The notes below the pieces were generated by a model that was given only the letters and a program-made list of their open reading frames with translations, was not told where the DNA came from and did not search any database. 64,000 bases of DNA from Liolophura sinensis (Eukaryota > Mollusca > Polyplacophora > Chitonida > Chitonidae), in contig NC_088300.1 of NCBI RefSeq assembly GCF_032854445.1, positions 61,666,984 to 61,730,983 on the forward strand. Direction: 5' to 3'. Below are positions 1 through 10,864 of this stretch, one piece after another (the stretch's first letter is position 1; every line of letters starts with the position of its first letter). The translations under genes and the position numbers were made by a program.

Positions 1-261
1 GTGCTAGAGACAGAAACAGAAGGGAAATATTTTCAGATCGCATGAGCGCTTCTTAATTAATACATTACTTAGTTATACTTAGATGTTGCTATATGGCATC
101 GAGGAAAGATATAATGTCTTCTGTGGATTGACGTCGACAAATAGTACACACTGAGTGACCTTTGTGAATTGCATATGCGCCGTACAAAGAATACCGGAAA
201 TGGTAGATGTATAAGGTACGGTTTAAAGCACGTTGCTATTTATACCTATGCTACGACATGA

Positions 262-522
262 TTTTTTTTTTTTTGATTGGTGCTTTACGCCGTACTCAAG
301 AATATTTCACTTATACGACGGCGGCCAGCATTATGGTGGGTGGAAGCCGGGCAGAGCCCGGCGGAAACCCACGACCATCCGCAGGTTGCTGGCAGACCTT
401 CCCACGTACGGCCGGAGAGGAAGCCAGCATGAGCTGGTCTTGAACTCACAGCGACCGCATTGGTGAGAGGCTTCTGGGTCACTACGCTGCGCTAGCGCGC
501 TAACCGACTGAGCCACGGAGGC
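262..522 (-). mobile_element. tRNA-headed SINE, family 1, full length
   Basis: On the minus strand it starts with a tRNA-like head (GCCTCCGTGGCTCAG), then a B-box-like GAGTTCAAG. A conserved body follows with CCGTACGTGGGAAGG, a hairpin-prone GGGCTCTGCCC segment and TGAAATATTCTTGAGTACGG, ending in an A-rich tail (T run at 262-274 on the plus strand). A 12-bp direct repeat with one mismatch flanks it: GCTACGACATGA (250-261) and GCTACAACATGA (529-540). The paralogue at 26167-26225 shows the uninterrupted site. Confidence 0.92.
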
Positions 523-570
523 CCCCCTGCTACAACATGACATACTTCAACTATAGCATTGGAGCCTAGT

Positions 571-833
571 TTGATTTATGTATTTGATTGGTGTTTTACG
601 CCGTACTCAAGAATATTTCACTTATGCGTCGGCGGCCAGCATTATGGTGGGTGGAAATCGGGCAGAACCCTGGGGAAACCCACGAGCATTCGCAGGTTGC
701 TGGCAGAACTTCCCACGTACGGCCGGAGAAGAAGCTAGCATGAGCTGGACTTGAACTCACGGCGACCGCATTGGCGAGAGGCTCTTGGGTCATTACGCTG
801 TGTTTGCGCGCTAACTAACTGACGCACGCAGGC
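571..833 (-). mobile_element. tRNA-headed SINE, family 1, second copy
   Basis: Same family and orientation as the SINE at 262-522, with a more degraded head. A 13-bp flanking repeat with two mismatches is visible, GGAGCCTAGTTTG (561-573) and GGAGCCTCATTTG (837-849). It overlaps the element end slightly because the exact 3-prime tail boundary is ambiguous. Block A at 14898-14952 and at 26167-26225 lacks it. Confidence 0.9.
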
Positions 834-1239
834 CCCGGAGCCTCATTTGCAAACTTCGCCTGAACATAACCACCGTGGTGGCTTTATGCCTACGTTACAG
901 GTTGTCATGTTGGTTGCGTGCAGTCAGGTATTTTAAGTAATATGCTCGAATATACCTAAATTCTGCTACTGTGTATAACAGCCATGCGGGGTTTGTTTCT
1001 CCGACAGCAAAGAAATTCCGGTCATGTGCACACAAAGCCACTACCTCGCTTATTATTAGAATAATAGCCAGGTTTGTCACGTGATCACTCTTCCTGGAAC
1101 AAACCCGGAGTAGCAGACAAGCGAGTGAGCTGACCTACAGTCTAAGGTTGCCAGAGGGGATCTTCATGGGACATCAGTCATCCTTTTCCGGTCTCTGACT
1201 GTAATATCTTCATTTGTCTGAGTAGACATGACATTGTCA

Positions 1240-1900
1240 AGGGTTCTTTACCTGGTTGGAGACAGTTAGTCTTTAAAAGTATGGAATTCAGGTTGCTTGT
1301 ACTTTACAACATTTGGGGTTATCCAGTCTTTAATTTGTTGATTGAAAACAGCCTTGGACTTCACAAGCGACCGTCTCTATGGCTCAGACCTGAGAACGGT
1401 GGAATCTACAACTTCCGTGCCCAAGGCCGGTTAGAATACCATGCATTCCGTCTTCTCTAAATGACGTTTTTACCATCCAGCTCAAATCCTTTCGTTCTAC
1501 CTAGGTAATGTCTGTGGTTCTCATATCTGATGATCTCAATGCTGAGATTGACTGAAATTTATACTTTACATATATAGCTCATAACGAACAAGTTTTATGG
1601 TTATTTAATGCAAGGACAAAGTGTGATATTACATGATTTATGACATTATTCAAACATTAATACAGCATGTCAGGAAGACCCAATTTGATTCCGTCTATCC
1701 CTAGTTACCTTATGCATAAATCTACTCTAATAAAACAAGTTCTCCCAGGTGATAGACAGACGGGTTATTACTTTAGGGAATGTATGCATATAACAACAGC
1801 TTATGCATATACATGTCGTGCCTGTCTTAAACGAGCAAGGAAGAGGGATGAAAATGTAGCATTTTCACGGTGTAGCACATGCAACATGGCGTAGTCTACT
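1240..1900 (+). repeat. Dispersed block C, copy 1
   Basis: Matches the reverse complement of 24200-24800. The clearest shared part is 1660-1890: ATTAATACAGC, the TTATGCATAAATC region, AAGTTCTCCCAGGTGATAGA and GTGTAGCACATGCAACAT. A 75-codon frame covers 1667-1894, but the inverted copy does not keep it, so I do not call a gene. Confidence 0.65.
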
Positions 1901-2105
1901 GTTTATTAATGAAATAATGACCCTGTAATAAGTGTACATAATAAGATTTTACTATTAAAGTGACCAGCGATATTTAGATGTTTATACATTAGGAGCAATA
2001 CTATATACCGCGACGATATGTCCTTTCTCACAAACCATGATTCCAGATTGTGCAAACTATAATAGACATCAAACTATGTTTACCTAAACTATATCTTTGT
2101 TTATA
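1901..2105. other. Unassigned AT-rich DNA
   Basis: No gene, tandem repeat or recognised mobile element is visible. Confidence 0.5.
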
Positions 2106-2220
2106 ACCGGCGGATGGTCGTAGGTTTTTCCCCGTGTTCTATCCGGCTTTCTCCAACCACAGTGCTGACCGCCGTCGTATACGTGAAATATTCCTGAGTA
2201 CGGCGTAAAACAAATCAAAT
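2106..2220 (+). mobile_element. SINE family 1 fragment, 5-prime truncated
   Basis: Holds only the 3-prime half of the family 1 consensus, from CGGATGGTCG through the CCGCCGTCGTATA segment to GAGTACGGCGTAAAACA. There is no tRNA head. No clear target-site duplication was found. Confidence 0.85.
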
Positions 2221-2532
2221 GTCTTCCTTTATGACATGCTGGAAGATGTCTATAGATGTAAATTTCTTAACCACGTGAAAGAGTTGTCTTTGGCCAACTA
2301 ATTTGTTGATTGAATTAGTCAAGACCTAGACTACTTGGAATATGACCCAGTAAAGGATGACTTCTAACGGAAGTAAACTCGTGACACTCTGCGTCTTGGT
2401 TAGACAGTTAAACTCCGTATAAACTTTTCTCAACTGGACAGGTTTGTAATAACGACGCCAACCAAGTGGAGTTGTACTCCAGTGGCTACATCCAATTGAA
2501 AATCATATAACCATCAGCCACTGGGACCAACT
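2221..2532. other. Unassigned AT-rich DNA
   Basis: No gene or recognised element. Short frames only. Confidence 0.5.
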
Positions 2533-2590
2533 CAGTATGGCCAACACTGTGTGACCAACTTTGTGTGACCAACTTCGCGTGACCAGCTGA
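2533..2590. repeat. Short 17-bp tandem repeat
   Basis: About three imperfect units built on TGTGTGACCAACTT, with a more distant fourth. Confidence 0.6.
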
Positions 2591-2637
2591 GTTGAGTTGG
2601 ATCGCGTCTTAAGCTTCGGTGCATGCCGTGCTTAAGA

Positions 2638-2785
2638 GAAAATGTACAATTCCAGACATAATGCCGGTGCTGTTTAAAATGTACAATTCAAGACATAATA
2701 TCGGTGCTGTTTAAAATGTACAATTCAAAACATAATACCGGTGCTGTTTAAAATGTACAATTTAAGACATAATACCGGTGCTGTT
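2638..2785. repeat. 37-bp tandem repeat, four units
   Basis: Each unit contains AAAATGTACAATT, then GACATAAT, then CGGTGCTGTT. The four units differ at a few positions each. The array ends abruptly at 2785. Confidence 0.9.
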
Positions 2786-4607
2786 AACTTTATGCTGGTG
2801 ATTTACATGTGCTAGCTGGAAGTTATTCAACACACACGGTAGTTAACTGTATGCACACGTACTTCTATTTTTACCCATCATGTCTGGGTGAGAAAATTTA
2901 GACTGCGGAGCGGTAATAAACTATGACAAATTTGAGGATATGAAGCAATGTCTGTGTTAGAAACAGAGAAATGCGAGTCATCATATAGTTCATTCTGGCT
3001 TCACGCAGAGGCTTTCAAAAAGCGCCTGCCCATGCGTTAAAAGCAAAACCTGTTGTTAAAGTTTTGTATTTATAACACTGATCATGCTGACATGATACGT
3101 TTATAGTCAGCTATTAATATCGGGATGTGAAAGCTGAGATAAAAGCTTTCCTTGGAAGACTGAATAAAATAAAAGCGAAATTTCCTCATACAATTAATCA
3201 TCTAAAAATAGCAGAGGAGATTAATGGAAAACAGGTGCTTGAAGACGACCTGGAATGCTTCTTTTTACCTCTGGTAAAAGAGAGCTAGCTAAAACGCTGC
3301 ACTCAAAGAACCGATAGCTATAATGTCGAACCTAAGGGAGAAAAATATCTGGGTGTTCTTTCCCTTAGCTGCATATCTGTGTGACGGATTCAACCTAATT
3401 GAAGAAAGATTTTAGCAGTTAGTTCAAAGCTTTAAAGGTGGAGAAAACGTAAAAACGACATAAAGTCCAGATAAAAGAGTCCGAAAAGTTAGTTGTGAAT
3501 GTGGTCTTCAATATTTGTTTCGATTTTTCGAAATAGAAAAAGACACTTGAAAAAAATGTATGTATGGTGGGTACTTGGGACCACATTTTGATACATATAG
3601 TCGTTTTGTAATAATGTTATAATTGCTGATTTAACATATGTTTAATAAACATATTTGCACTAGAATTTGGATCATGTTTATATTTTTAATATATTCATAA
3701 ATATTATCATAATTCAGATTAAATGCATATGTTTGGATATAAACAACAAATTCACAATCGAATATATTTATTAGACATGCAACAAATTCTTATTTCTTAC
3801 GCAAAGACGACAACAGCGAAAAGGTGGCCCCAAATACCCACTACACAAAAATATTTTCGAGCGCCCTATTTTCCTGGAAAAAAGATGGGAAAAAATATTA
3901 AAAACCAAATTTACAAATAAGTACTGACGCTCTTTCATCTGATTTTGGCATCATATTTTTGTTTTCTTCTCCTTTAAGGAATTGCTCTAGGGAAGGTTGT
4001 CGATGTAACGTATACAGTCTGCAGAATTTCAGGTATTTCTGGAAGATAGAGAAGAGACACCTTAGCGCCTAGCTAAGCTATAGACGCCTTTTTTTGATGT
4101 CGGCTTTAAGTAGCACATCAACCAAATGTTAAACTTTAATACTTTACCTCTGAGTAAACCTGTTTTTCCGGAAGTTTTTTTTTTAAATAACATGTTGTGA
4201 TTTTCCTCACTGGACTATGTATCAGCTTACTGGGAAAGAAAACAAAAATATGTCAGATGAGAGACTATTAAACAAGAGTTCTCCAAAATGGTTGGATTTA
4301 CTTTTATAGAATACTTTCAACCCAGTTATATGTATTTGAAAATTTAGATTTTAAGGTGAGCTTTTCTGACAATGTCTGACATATCACATCAGGTTTTCGT
4401 CAGTTAACACTCAGAGAATGCTAAATTTCATTCCCATGTTACAAACCGCTTCTGTAGACATTGTTATATATTTTATTTTTTTTTATTTGTTAGTGTCTGA
4501 CCTATATTTTCCCCTCTGTGTATGTTATTGCCTGCTCTGTAATTCTTTCGAGCGTCCTCAAGACTTCCGTGTTTATGAGTTTTTTGTCATTGTACATAGG
4601 GCATAGT
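2786..4607. other. Unassigned AT-rich DNA
   Basis: I see no homology to known genes and no match to the other blocks. Frames of 60-65 codons at 3723-3920 and 4418-4606 have no recognisable motif and no homologous copy elsewhere in the window. Confidence 0.5.
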
Positions 4608-4880
4608 GCCTCCGTGGCTCAGTTAGTTAGCGCTAGCGCAGGTTAATGACCCACGAGCTTCTCACCAATGCGGTTTCTGCGAGTTCAAGTCCAACTCATA
4701 CTGAATTCCTCTTCGGCCGTACGTGGGAAGGTCTTCCAGCAACCTGCGGATGGTCGGGGGTTTCCCCCGGGCTCTGTCCGGTTTTCTCCTACCATAATGC
4801 TGACCGCCGTCGCATAGATAAAATATTCTTGAGTACGGCGCAAAACACCAATCAAATAAGGAAATAAATAAATAAATAAA
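4608..4880 (+). mobile_element. tRNA-headed SINE, family 1, full length
   Basis: A complete copy. The A-box-like region is TGGCTCAGTTAGTTAG near 4614-4630. The B box is GAGTTCAAGTCC at 4681-4692. The body runs through CGTACGTGGGAAGGTC and the CCGCCGTCGCATA segment to CACCAATCAAATAAG, with an (AAAT)n tail to 4880. Pol III transcription from the internal boxes is expected for such elements. No clean target-site duplication was found. Open frames across it are by-products of the SINE. Confidence 0.93.
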
Positions 4881-5025
4881 ACATACGGTATTTCGTGGGT
4901 TTGGAGATACCCTCTTCGGACTGTTATCCGTAGATTGAAGAGTTCATCTTCACTGTGGAGTCTATATTTACGTGGACTGACTGGCCTTTGGAAGCCGGAA
5001 TATTCTATCCGGATGTGTAAAGTCA

Positions 5026-5048
5026 TTTTTTTTTGGGGGGGGGGGGGG
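5026..5048. repeat. T9-G14 homopolymer junction
   Basis: A run of T is followed directly by 14 G (5035-5048). It is low complexity and its length may be unreliable in the assembly. Confidence 0.85.
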
Positions 5049-6179
5049 TTACCACATATTATCCTACGGTTTTTGGAGAATGTTCAACATTCTTCCCAAT
5101 GCCCATGAAATAATAAAAATGCCTTAAAACTGCAAAGCTTTCACATAAACCTCAGGGGTATGCATATTTAGTACCCTTTCTAAAGCGTGCAATGCATACG
5201 GTAAAGTCTACAACGTGTTACATTACTCTTTGTTTAATGAACGTTAACATGCACAAAGACTGGGATTTCGCTTATCAGTCAGAAACTGAGAAATCGGATT
5301 TCGTCTTTTATTTGCGATTCTCTAAGCCTTGGATATAACAATGCCTAGAGACTATTTCACGTTTTTATGAAAATGCTTATCTTCCACGCTTTGACTGATT
5401 GGATATCATAAGAAAAGTAACCACAAGAAACGAACATGAAGACGCCTAGACTACAGAAGATGTCAGCAGGAGAGGACATCGATAGGTTAGCTTTTACGTG
5501 TATTTTTGCCGACTGAGATATGTGTTCGCACTTAACTGCAGCAAAGTATATGGAAATTAACATCACGTTAAAGGCAAGAAAGAAGGGACAAAATGGCAAA
5601 TTCTCTGCAGTTCAAAATACTCGACCCTACCAAAAGAAATATATAATGGAACTATCACAGACCTTGATGTAAACATCCATATATATCTAGACATACTCTG
5701 GACCATGGTATTGATCCTTCGTTTAGATCATTCTTTGCTATGTTGTTTTACGATTGTTCAGATAAGTTGTACCAAGCCCTATTCACCCGGTGACGATGTC
5801 ATTAACATGAAAATGCAATTAGGAAAAACATTGCATAATTGCAAAGGAAAGGGATATACACAGATTGAGTAGAGAAATAAGTGCATACACGGGTGAATTT
5901 CCGATACAGATCTAAATACTGACATCCATGGCATTGAATTATAAGGCTTAACACTTGTAAACCAAAGAGATAAAAGTCAGTGAGGTAATTGTGGTATTGA
6001 ATCCCAATGCTGAATACTTTTCAAACAAAGAAAAAAACTCATTTGGCTAATGATACTGTATGGAATCTTATTGAGGAACCTATCTGAAGAAGAGAGACGA
6101 AACCTCAATCAGCTGCATTGTTTTGATCTGATAGTATGTTAAATGAGATGACAACACAGCATGTTGAGTAATTCTAGGC
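5049..6179. other. Unassigned DNA
   Basis: No gene or recognisable repeat family. A minus-strand frame of 80 codons at 5357-5599 has no recognised motif. Confidence 0.5.
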
Positions 6180-6480
6180 AAGTGAACGTCTAATAAATTG
6201 CCATTAACATGACTGCATTTTTTTTTACCTAATTCGGCTCAAGCCATGATGCTAACGGGTGTGTAAATTGCCACTGTTTATGCACTTACATGAACAGTTA
6301 GAATAATCCCTGACTGAGGTAAATTGACAAAAAGCCGTATTTCACAGGTCACGTCAGACCATTTCACGTTGCTTTGGTTTTACTCTCTATGCTGTACGTA
6401 TTTAAGTACATAAATGGTGATGTTGAATTCTGTTGTAAAACATTGTCTGGTCAAAGAGACCAAAATTTCTTCAGTTATAA
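6180..6480 (+). repeat. Dispersed block D, copy 1
   Basis: Directly similar to 21890-22170. Shared features are the ACGTCTAATA segment, a CTGCATTTTTTTT run, AAGCCATG, a GTGTAA(A/T)TTG segment and GTTTTACTCTCTATG near 6380. A shorter relative (47190-47284) precedes the SINE at 47297. Confidence 0.6.
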
Positions 6481-6685
6481 ATGGCGGTGTTGAATTCCCT
6501 TAATAATCATTGCCCACTGAAAGAAACTAAACCACGGTGGCGCTCACTTCTGTAAACTTCGCACAGTATTAAAGGTAATCTTAAAAACCGCGTTTCTTGA
6601 AGTCATGAATATTGTACACAATTGGGAATCATTCTCGTATAAAGTAATTAGGCCCATAGCTGAGTAGTCTATAGCCCATTCCTGC

Positions 6686-6689
6686 CTTA
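6686..6689. repeat. Target-site duplication CTTA, left copy
   Basis: CTTA directly abuts the outer end of the left LTR and recurs at 12986-12989, directly after the right LTR. Four-base duplications are within the normal range for Ty3/Gypsy integrases. Confidence 0.8.
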
Positions 6690-7232
6690 TGTTACGACCC
6701 AAACTGTCTGTATTATAAAGAGATGGCTTGTTCGAAATACACGACAGTTTAGCCGCACAAAAAAGTAACCAAAACCAGCAGATTTTATTTTACAACAATT
6801 TATTACCTTTAACAAGAACAGATAACAAGACTTTTACAAATGCTAAAGTACTTAAGTTTAACAAGAAAGGATAGCAGTATCTATACAAATACTAAATTAC
6901 TTACATGTACAACGGTGTCAAGTCCAAACGGACGCATATATTGCACAATGCGGAAAACCATACAGGCATAAATGCACAGAGGCAATATTCATAAGAGGGA
7001 AAATCCACAGTATAACTGAGTGTGTGACGAGATATACACAAAATTCCACAGACAGGGTTCGTGTGGACTTGTCTAGAATAAGAAAATTCCTGAACACTTG
7101 TAAAAAAACAGGCTCCGAATTGAGCGTATTCTGGAACATTCTAAGGTAGAGGCAGACAGCAGGCCCTGAACTCAGCATATGTAAACAGTGGCAAGCTAAA
7201 TTTAGAAGCTGACGGTAGTTGTGCACATAACA
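6690..7232 (-). repeat. 3-prime LTR (left), internally deleted
   Basis: 543 bp against 775 bp for the partner LTR. It starts TGTTACGACC and ends ACATAACA on the plus strand. Positions 6690-7060 are almost identical to 12211-12583, with one mismatch and one 2-bp indel seen by eye. It then lacks about 224 bp matching 12588-12811 and resumes at about 7064. The missing part includes the TATA box. The solo LTR at 55541-56308 keeps this segment, so this is a deletion here and not an insertion in the partner. Confidence 0.92.
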
Positions 7233-7384
7233 CACCGACCCTTCAAGAAAAAAAAGTTTTCCCAAAATTTTTTTTTACTTACAATACATGTTAAACAATA
7301 TATGTTAAACATTAATATACACAACATTGTAAACCACATGTAATGAAACGTTTTATACACAACTTATACACGAGACAAGCAATC

Positions 7385-7839
7385 TGCAATAACATTATCT
7401 TTTCCCTATACATGTTTGATTTCAAGATTGTATTCTTGCCACAATAAACTCCACCGTAAAAATCTCTGATTCTTTCCCTTAACTTTCTGTACAAACTTAA
7501 GTGGATTGTGATCAGTATTGACAATCACAGGTTGTCTCGAAGCTGTTACATAAACTTCAAAAATGTTGCAGAGCTAAAATAACAGACAAACATTCTTTTT
7601 CAAAAGTTGAATAACTTCTCTGAAACTTGTTAAGTTTACGGGAAAAGAAACAAACTGGATGATGAACACCAAGATTGTCTTCCTGAAGCAAAACAGCACT
7701 TACTGCAACATCACTTGCATCAAACTGCTAACTTAAAGGTTTTCTCAAAATTAGGTGCTGACAACACAGGAGAACTTTTAAGTATGGCTTTTATCTCATC
7801 AAAACAGTCTGGCACTCATCTGACCAAATAAACTTACTG
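7385..7839 (-). pseudogene. Retrotransposon RNase H domain, frameshifted
   Basis: The minus strand carries RNase H remnants in more than one frame. Recognisable segments are SAVLLQ, then SRKLN with a downstream YSTFEKECLSVI, then NTDHNPLKF, then LRW, and finally a DCLSRV end near 7390. These follow the order of the Ty3/Gypsy RNase H, which degrades RNA in the RNA-DNA hybrid. It lies immediately downstream of the reverse transcriptase and just before the 3-prime LTR. At least three frame changes or stops interrupt it. Confidence 0.85.
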
Positions 7840-8683
7840 GATTTTTTCAACAGATGAGTCAGTGGCTCACTAATAATGGAAAAGTTTGGACAGACTTTCC
7901 TGTAATATCCAGCCATACCCAAAAAGCGCTTAAGCTGCCTCTTGTTACAGGGTACAGGAAGTGTGGAAATAGCACTGACTTTAGAGTCAATAGGCTTAAC
8001 TTGACCTTAGCCGACAACATGACCCAAATATGTGACAGTGGCACAACAAAATTCACTTTTTACAAGATTGACGGTAAGTTTAGCCTGACTAAGTCTCTCA
8101 AACAACTGGCGTATTCTAGAAATGTGCTGTTCCCAAGTCTCGGTGAAGATAATGACGTCATCTATGTAGACGTGACACCCGTCCAAACCGGAAGTGACCT
8201 CATTCATCAGGCGTTGATACGTAGCTGGGCTATTCCTCATTCCAAATGGTATTACCTTGTACTGAAAGAGTCCATCGGGCGTAGCAAAGGCTGAAACTTC
8301 ACGAGCCTAGGAGTAAGAGGAACCTGCCAAAACCCTTTTAACAGATCGAACTTTGATACATGTTTCGCCTGACCAACAGCGTCAATACAGTCATCAATAC
8401 GAGGTATTGGATAATTGTCTGATTTAATGACAGCGTTGACTTTCCTGTAATCCGTACACATTGTATATGTACCATCAGGCTTGGGTACCAAAATAACTGG
8501 TGAACTCCAGTTACTGTGACTAGGCTCGATAAAGTCATTGTCTAACAGGTACTTAATCTCATTAGAGAGGTACTTAGCCTTCTCTGGGTTTAACCTGTAA
8601 GGGTGCTGTTTAATAGGTGAGGCATCACCAACATCAACATCGTGAAAAATGACATCAGTTTTTGATGGTACATCCGGAAACAA
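7840..8683 (-). pseudogene. Retrotransposon reverse transcriptase, frameshifted
   Basis: Two main open pieces are visible on the minus strand, 8683-8252 and 8240 downwards. The first (143 residues) has HPYRLNPEK, then FIEPSHSNWSSPVILVPKPDG, then DYRKVN, then KFDLLKGFWQVPL. The first catalytic Asp is residue 113, near 8347-8345. The second piece has YIDD at 8168-8157 (the other two catalytic Asp), then YLGHVVG, an in-frame stop, and FLGMAGYYRKVCPNFS of the thumb region. A frameshift near 8250-8310 separates the pieces. Fully inactive as it stands. Confidence 0.93.
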
Positions 8684-8797
8684 ATGTAAAAACTCATAAA
8701 CAAGTTCAGACAGTTGCTCCAGATGTTGCAGTTTAGGATCAATTTGTTTTAAGACATCTGAATTCTGAAGCTTGGAAGAATTGAGATTAGAATCAAC

Positions 8798-10083
8798 CTA
8801 CTGTTCGCCAATATCATCTGTATTACAGCAACTTTGGTCAATGCCAGCAGCAACAACATTAACAGAATGTACAGCAATGTTGTCAGTGTCATTTCTGTTT
8901 ACATAGGGTTTCAACATGTTAATGTGACATAACTGACTTGATTTGCGCCGATCAGGTGTTTTAACAACATAGTTAAGCTCACTCAGCCTTTTGTCAACAA
9001 CATATGGACCAAAATATCTGACATCAAAGAATTTACCAGTTACAGGTAACAATACTAAAACTTTCTGACCAGGTTGAAATGACCGAACAACAGATTTCTC
9101 ATCATATCTACGTTTCATATTCTTCTGAGTATATTCAAGATTGGCTTTAGCCAATTCACATGCTCTGACAAGCTTAGCACGAAAATCAGATACATAATCC
9201 AAAAGATTTACATTACTTGTGTCATCATTGAGAAACTGTTCCTTGTAAATTAACAATGGTCCTCTAACAGTGTGTCCAAATACTAAATCAAATGAACTGA
9301 AGCCCAATGATTCTTGTACTGACTCTCGAACAGCAAACATAAGAAATGGAATACCTTCATCCCAGTCTTTCTCTGTATCATAACAATAAGTCTTAATCAT
9401 GTTCTTTAATGTTTGGTGAAATCTTTCAATTGCACCTTGACTTTCTGGGTGGTAGGCAGAAGACTTGTATTGTTTAATGCCTAACTGGTACATAACTTGC
9501 TGAAAATACCAGACATAAAGTTTCAACCTTGATCAGACTGTATGGATATGGGTAAACCAAACAGAGTAAAAAACTTTGTTAAAGCTTTGACAACAGACCT
9601 TGGTGTTTATATTCCTTAAAGGAACAGCCTCGGGAAATTTGGTTGCTGTACACATAATAGTTAACACATACTGATTCCCAAACTTCGTCTTAGGTAGAGG
9701 GCCAACAACAATCAATCAATATTCTGCTGAATGGCTCTTGAAAAGCTGGTACAGGCTCTAATGGTGCCTTAGGAATAGTCTGATTAGGCCTTACCCACTA
9801 CCTGGCTGTATGACATGATTTACAAAACTGGTTACATCTCCCTTTAATCCTGGCCAAAGAAGTGGTTCAGTATCCTGTAGTAGGTCTTGTTAACACCCAA
9901 GTGACCAGCTAATGGCATTTGATGTGCCGTACGTAAAATTTCAGTTCGGTACGCCTTAGGTACAACAATCTGATGTTTAACAGCCCAGTCCATCATCAAC
10001 AGATACATCAGGTGGTCTCCATTTACGCATAAGTATATCAGACTTGACATAATAACACACAGATTCAGATGAAATAACCACAA
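8798..10083 (-). pseudogene. Retrotransposon integrase, located upstream of RT
   Basis: The enzyme would insert element cDNA. Minus-strand pieces, in order: an HHCC-type N-terminal region with GHLGVNKTYYRIL (within 10083-9844); a core start with VVGPLPKTK and LTIMCTATKFPEAVPL (9715-9533); SDQG with the second core Asp at 9534-9532, in a different frame and followed by TGA; then a long frame (9526-8798, about 242 codons). The long frame has AYHPESQGAIERFHQTLK with the catalytic Glu near 9427-9425, and a C-terminal GPY/F-type module (FGPYVV) ending in HINMLKPYV. At least three frame breaks are present. The reverse transcriptase starts about 115 bp further downstream in element order. Confidence 0.93.
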
Positions 10084-10404
10084 TCATAGAGAGCTCTGTC
10101 AAACAAACATGAAATTTCTGGGTCTTTATGCTATTCAGTTACAAGCTGATGTTTAGAAACAATGTGATATGTCACTAGGTGTACAATGGTCTGATTCATT
10201 ATTATCAATGCAGTCGCCTTGAGTAAACATTTGTATAAGAAATGTATCTTGTAAGTCCTTTACTGTGTTTTTGCCGTTATCAGAAAGTTTGGTTGACATA
10301 GACCTCGTTACAGCACAAGAGGGATACAAATCTGGAATTTCTTTCTCAACAGGATCAACAGTTTGATTTAAACAAAGGTTTATCAGTCACAATAGGATTA
10401 ACCA
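10084..10404 (-). other. Linker between protease and integrase of the retrotransposon
   Basis: Internal element sequence with broken frames. A piece reading TRSMSTKLSDN is visible near 10290-10260. It has no recognised domain. Confidence 0.6.
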
Positions 10405-10730
10405 TTACTTGTCACCAGCAAGATCATTACCAAGCAGTAGATGAATTCCTTTAAAAGGCAAAGTAGGCCTAATGCCGACAGTGACAGGACCCGAAATAAT
10501 ATCTGATGACAAGTAAGCTTTGTGAAGAGGCACAGATTCAAATTCAGCAGAGCTTACACCTCTAATTAATACATTCGATCCAGAATATGACTCATCAGAA
10601 AATGGCAAAATATCTTGTAACAATAAAGACTGAGAAGCTCCAGTATCTCTTAATATCCTGATCTTTGTTTCACAGGACATGTCACTTTTAAGTGAGACTT
10701 TACGGTCACAAATAAATGGCTCAAAGCCTT
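10405..10730 (-). pseudogene. Retrotransposon aspartic protease
   Basis: The best-kept open piece runs 10680-10405 (91 residues) and extends upstream without a stop to about 10730. The active-site motif is DTGAS, with its Asp near 10647-10645. A flap-like region follows, then LLLGNDLAG, the conserved C-terminal motif of retroviral-type proteases. It would cleave the Gag-Pol polyprotein. It sits between Gag and integrase. No break is seen within the core, but the flanking frames are broken. Confidence 0.92.
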
Positions 10731-10864
10731 CATAACATTATCCTGTGAATTCTATGTACAATCTACTGGTTGAATCTTAACATAATCAAATGCATCAACA
10801 TTGTTCACTATGTCAGTAACACACAAACCAGTAGGCTTGGAGCCACCCTCCTGTTCTCGCCTCC

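Larger units (their letters stand above)
1..1250 (+). repeat. Dispersed block A, copy 1 (left end may lie outside window)
   Basis: This stretch resembles 14500-15590 in direct orientation and 25380-26400 in inverted orientation. Shared landmarks are the ATATTTTCAG stretch near 30-50, the ATATGCTCGAA segment near 940, the CTCGCTTATTATT segment near 1045 and the ACATCAGTCATCCTTTT segment near 1170. Two SINEs interrupt this copy and are missing from the other two. I see no coding potential. The short open frames differ between copies. Confidence 0.7.

Noticed and set aside
1667-1894. 75-codon frame in block C as an exon
   Set aside because: The inverted copy near 24500-24720 does not keep the frame.
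4608-4692. tRNA gene
   Set aside because: A and B boxes are present, but the sequence does not fold as a full tRNA and runs on into a SINE body. The same holds for the heads at 23222, 20479 and the two near 500 and 830.
7854-8294. 146-codon plus-strand frame as a gene
   Set aside because: It is the antisense of the retrotransposon reverse transcriptase.
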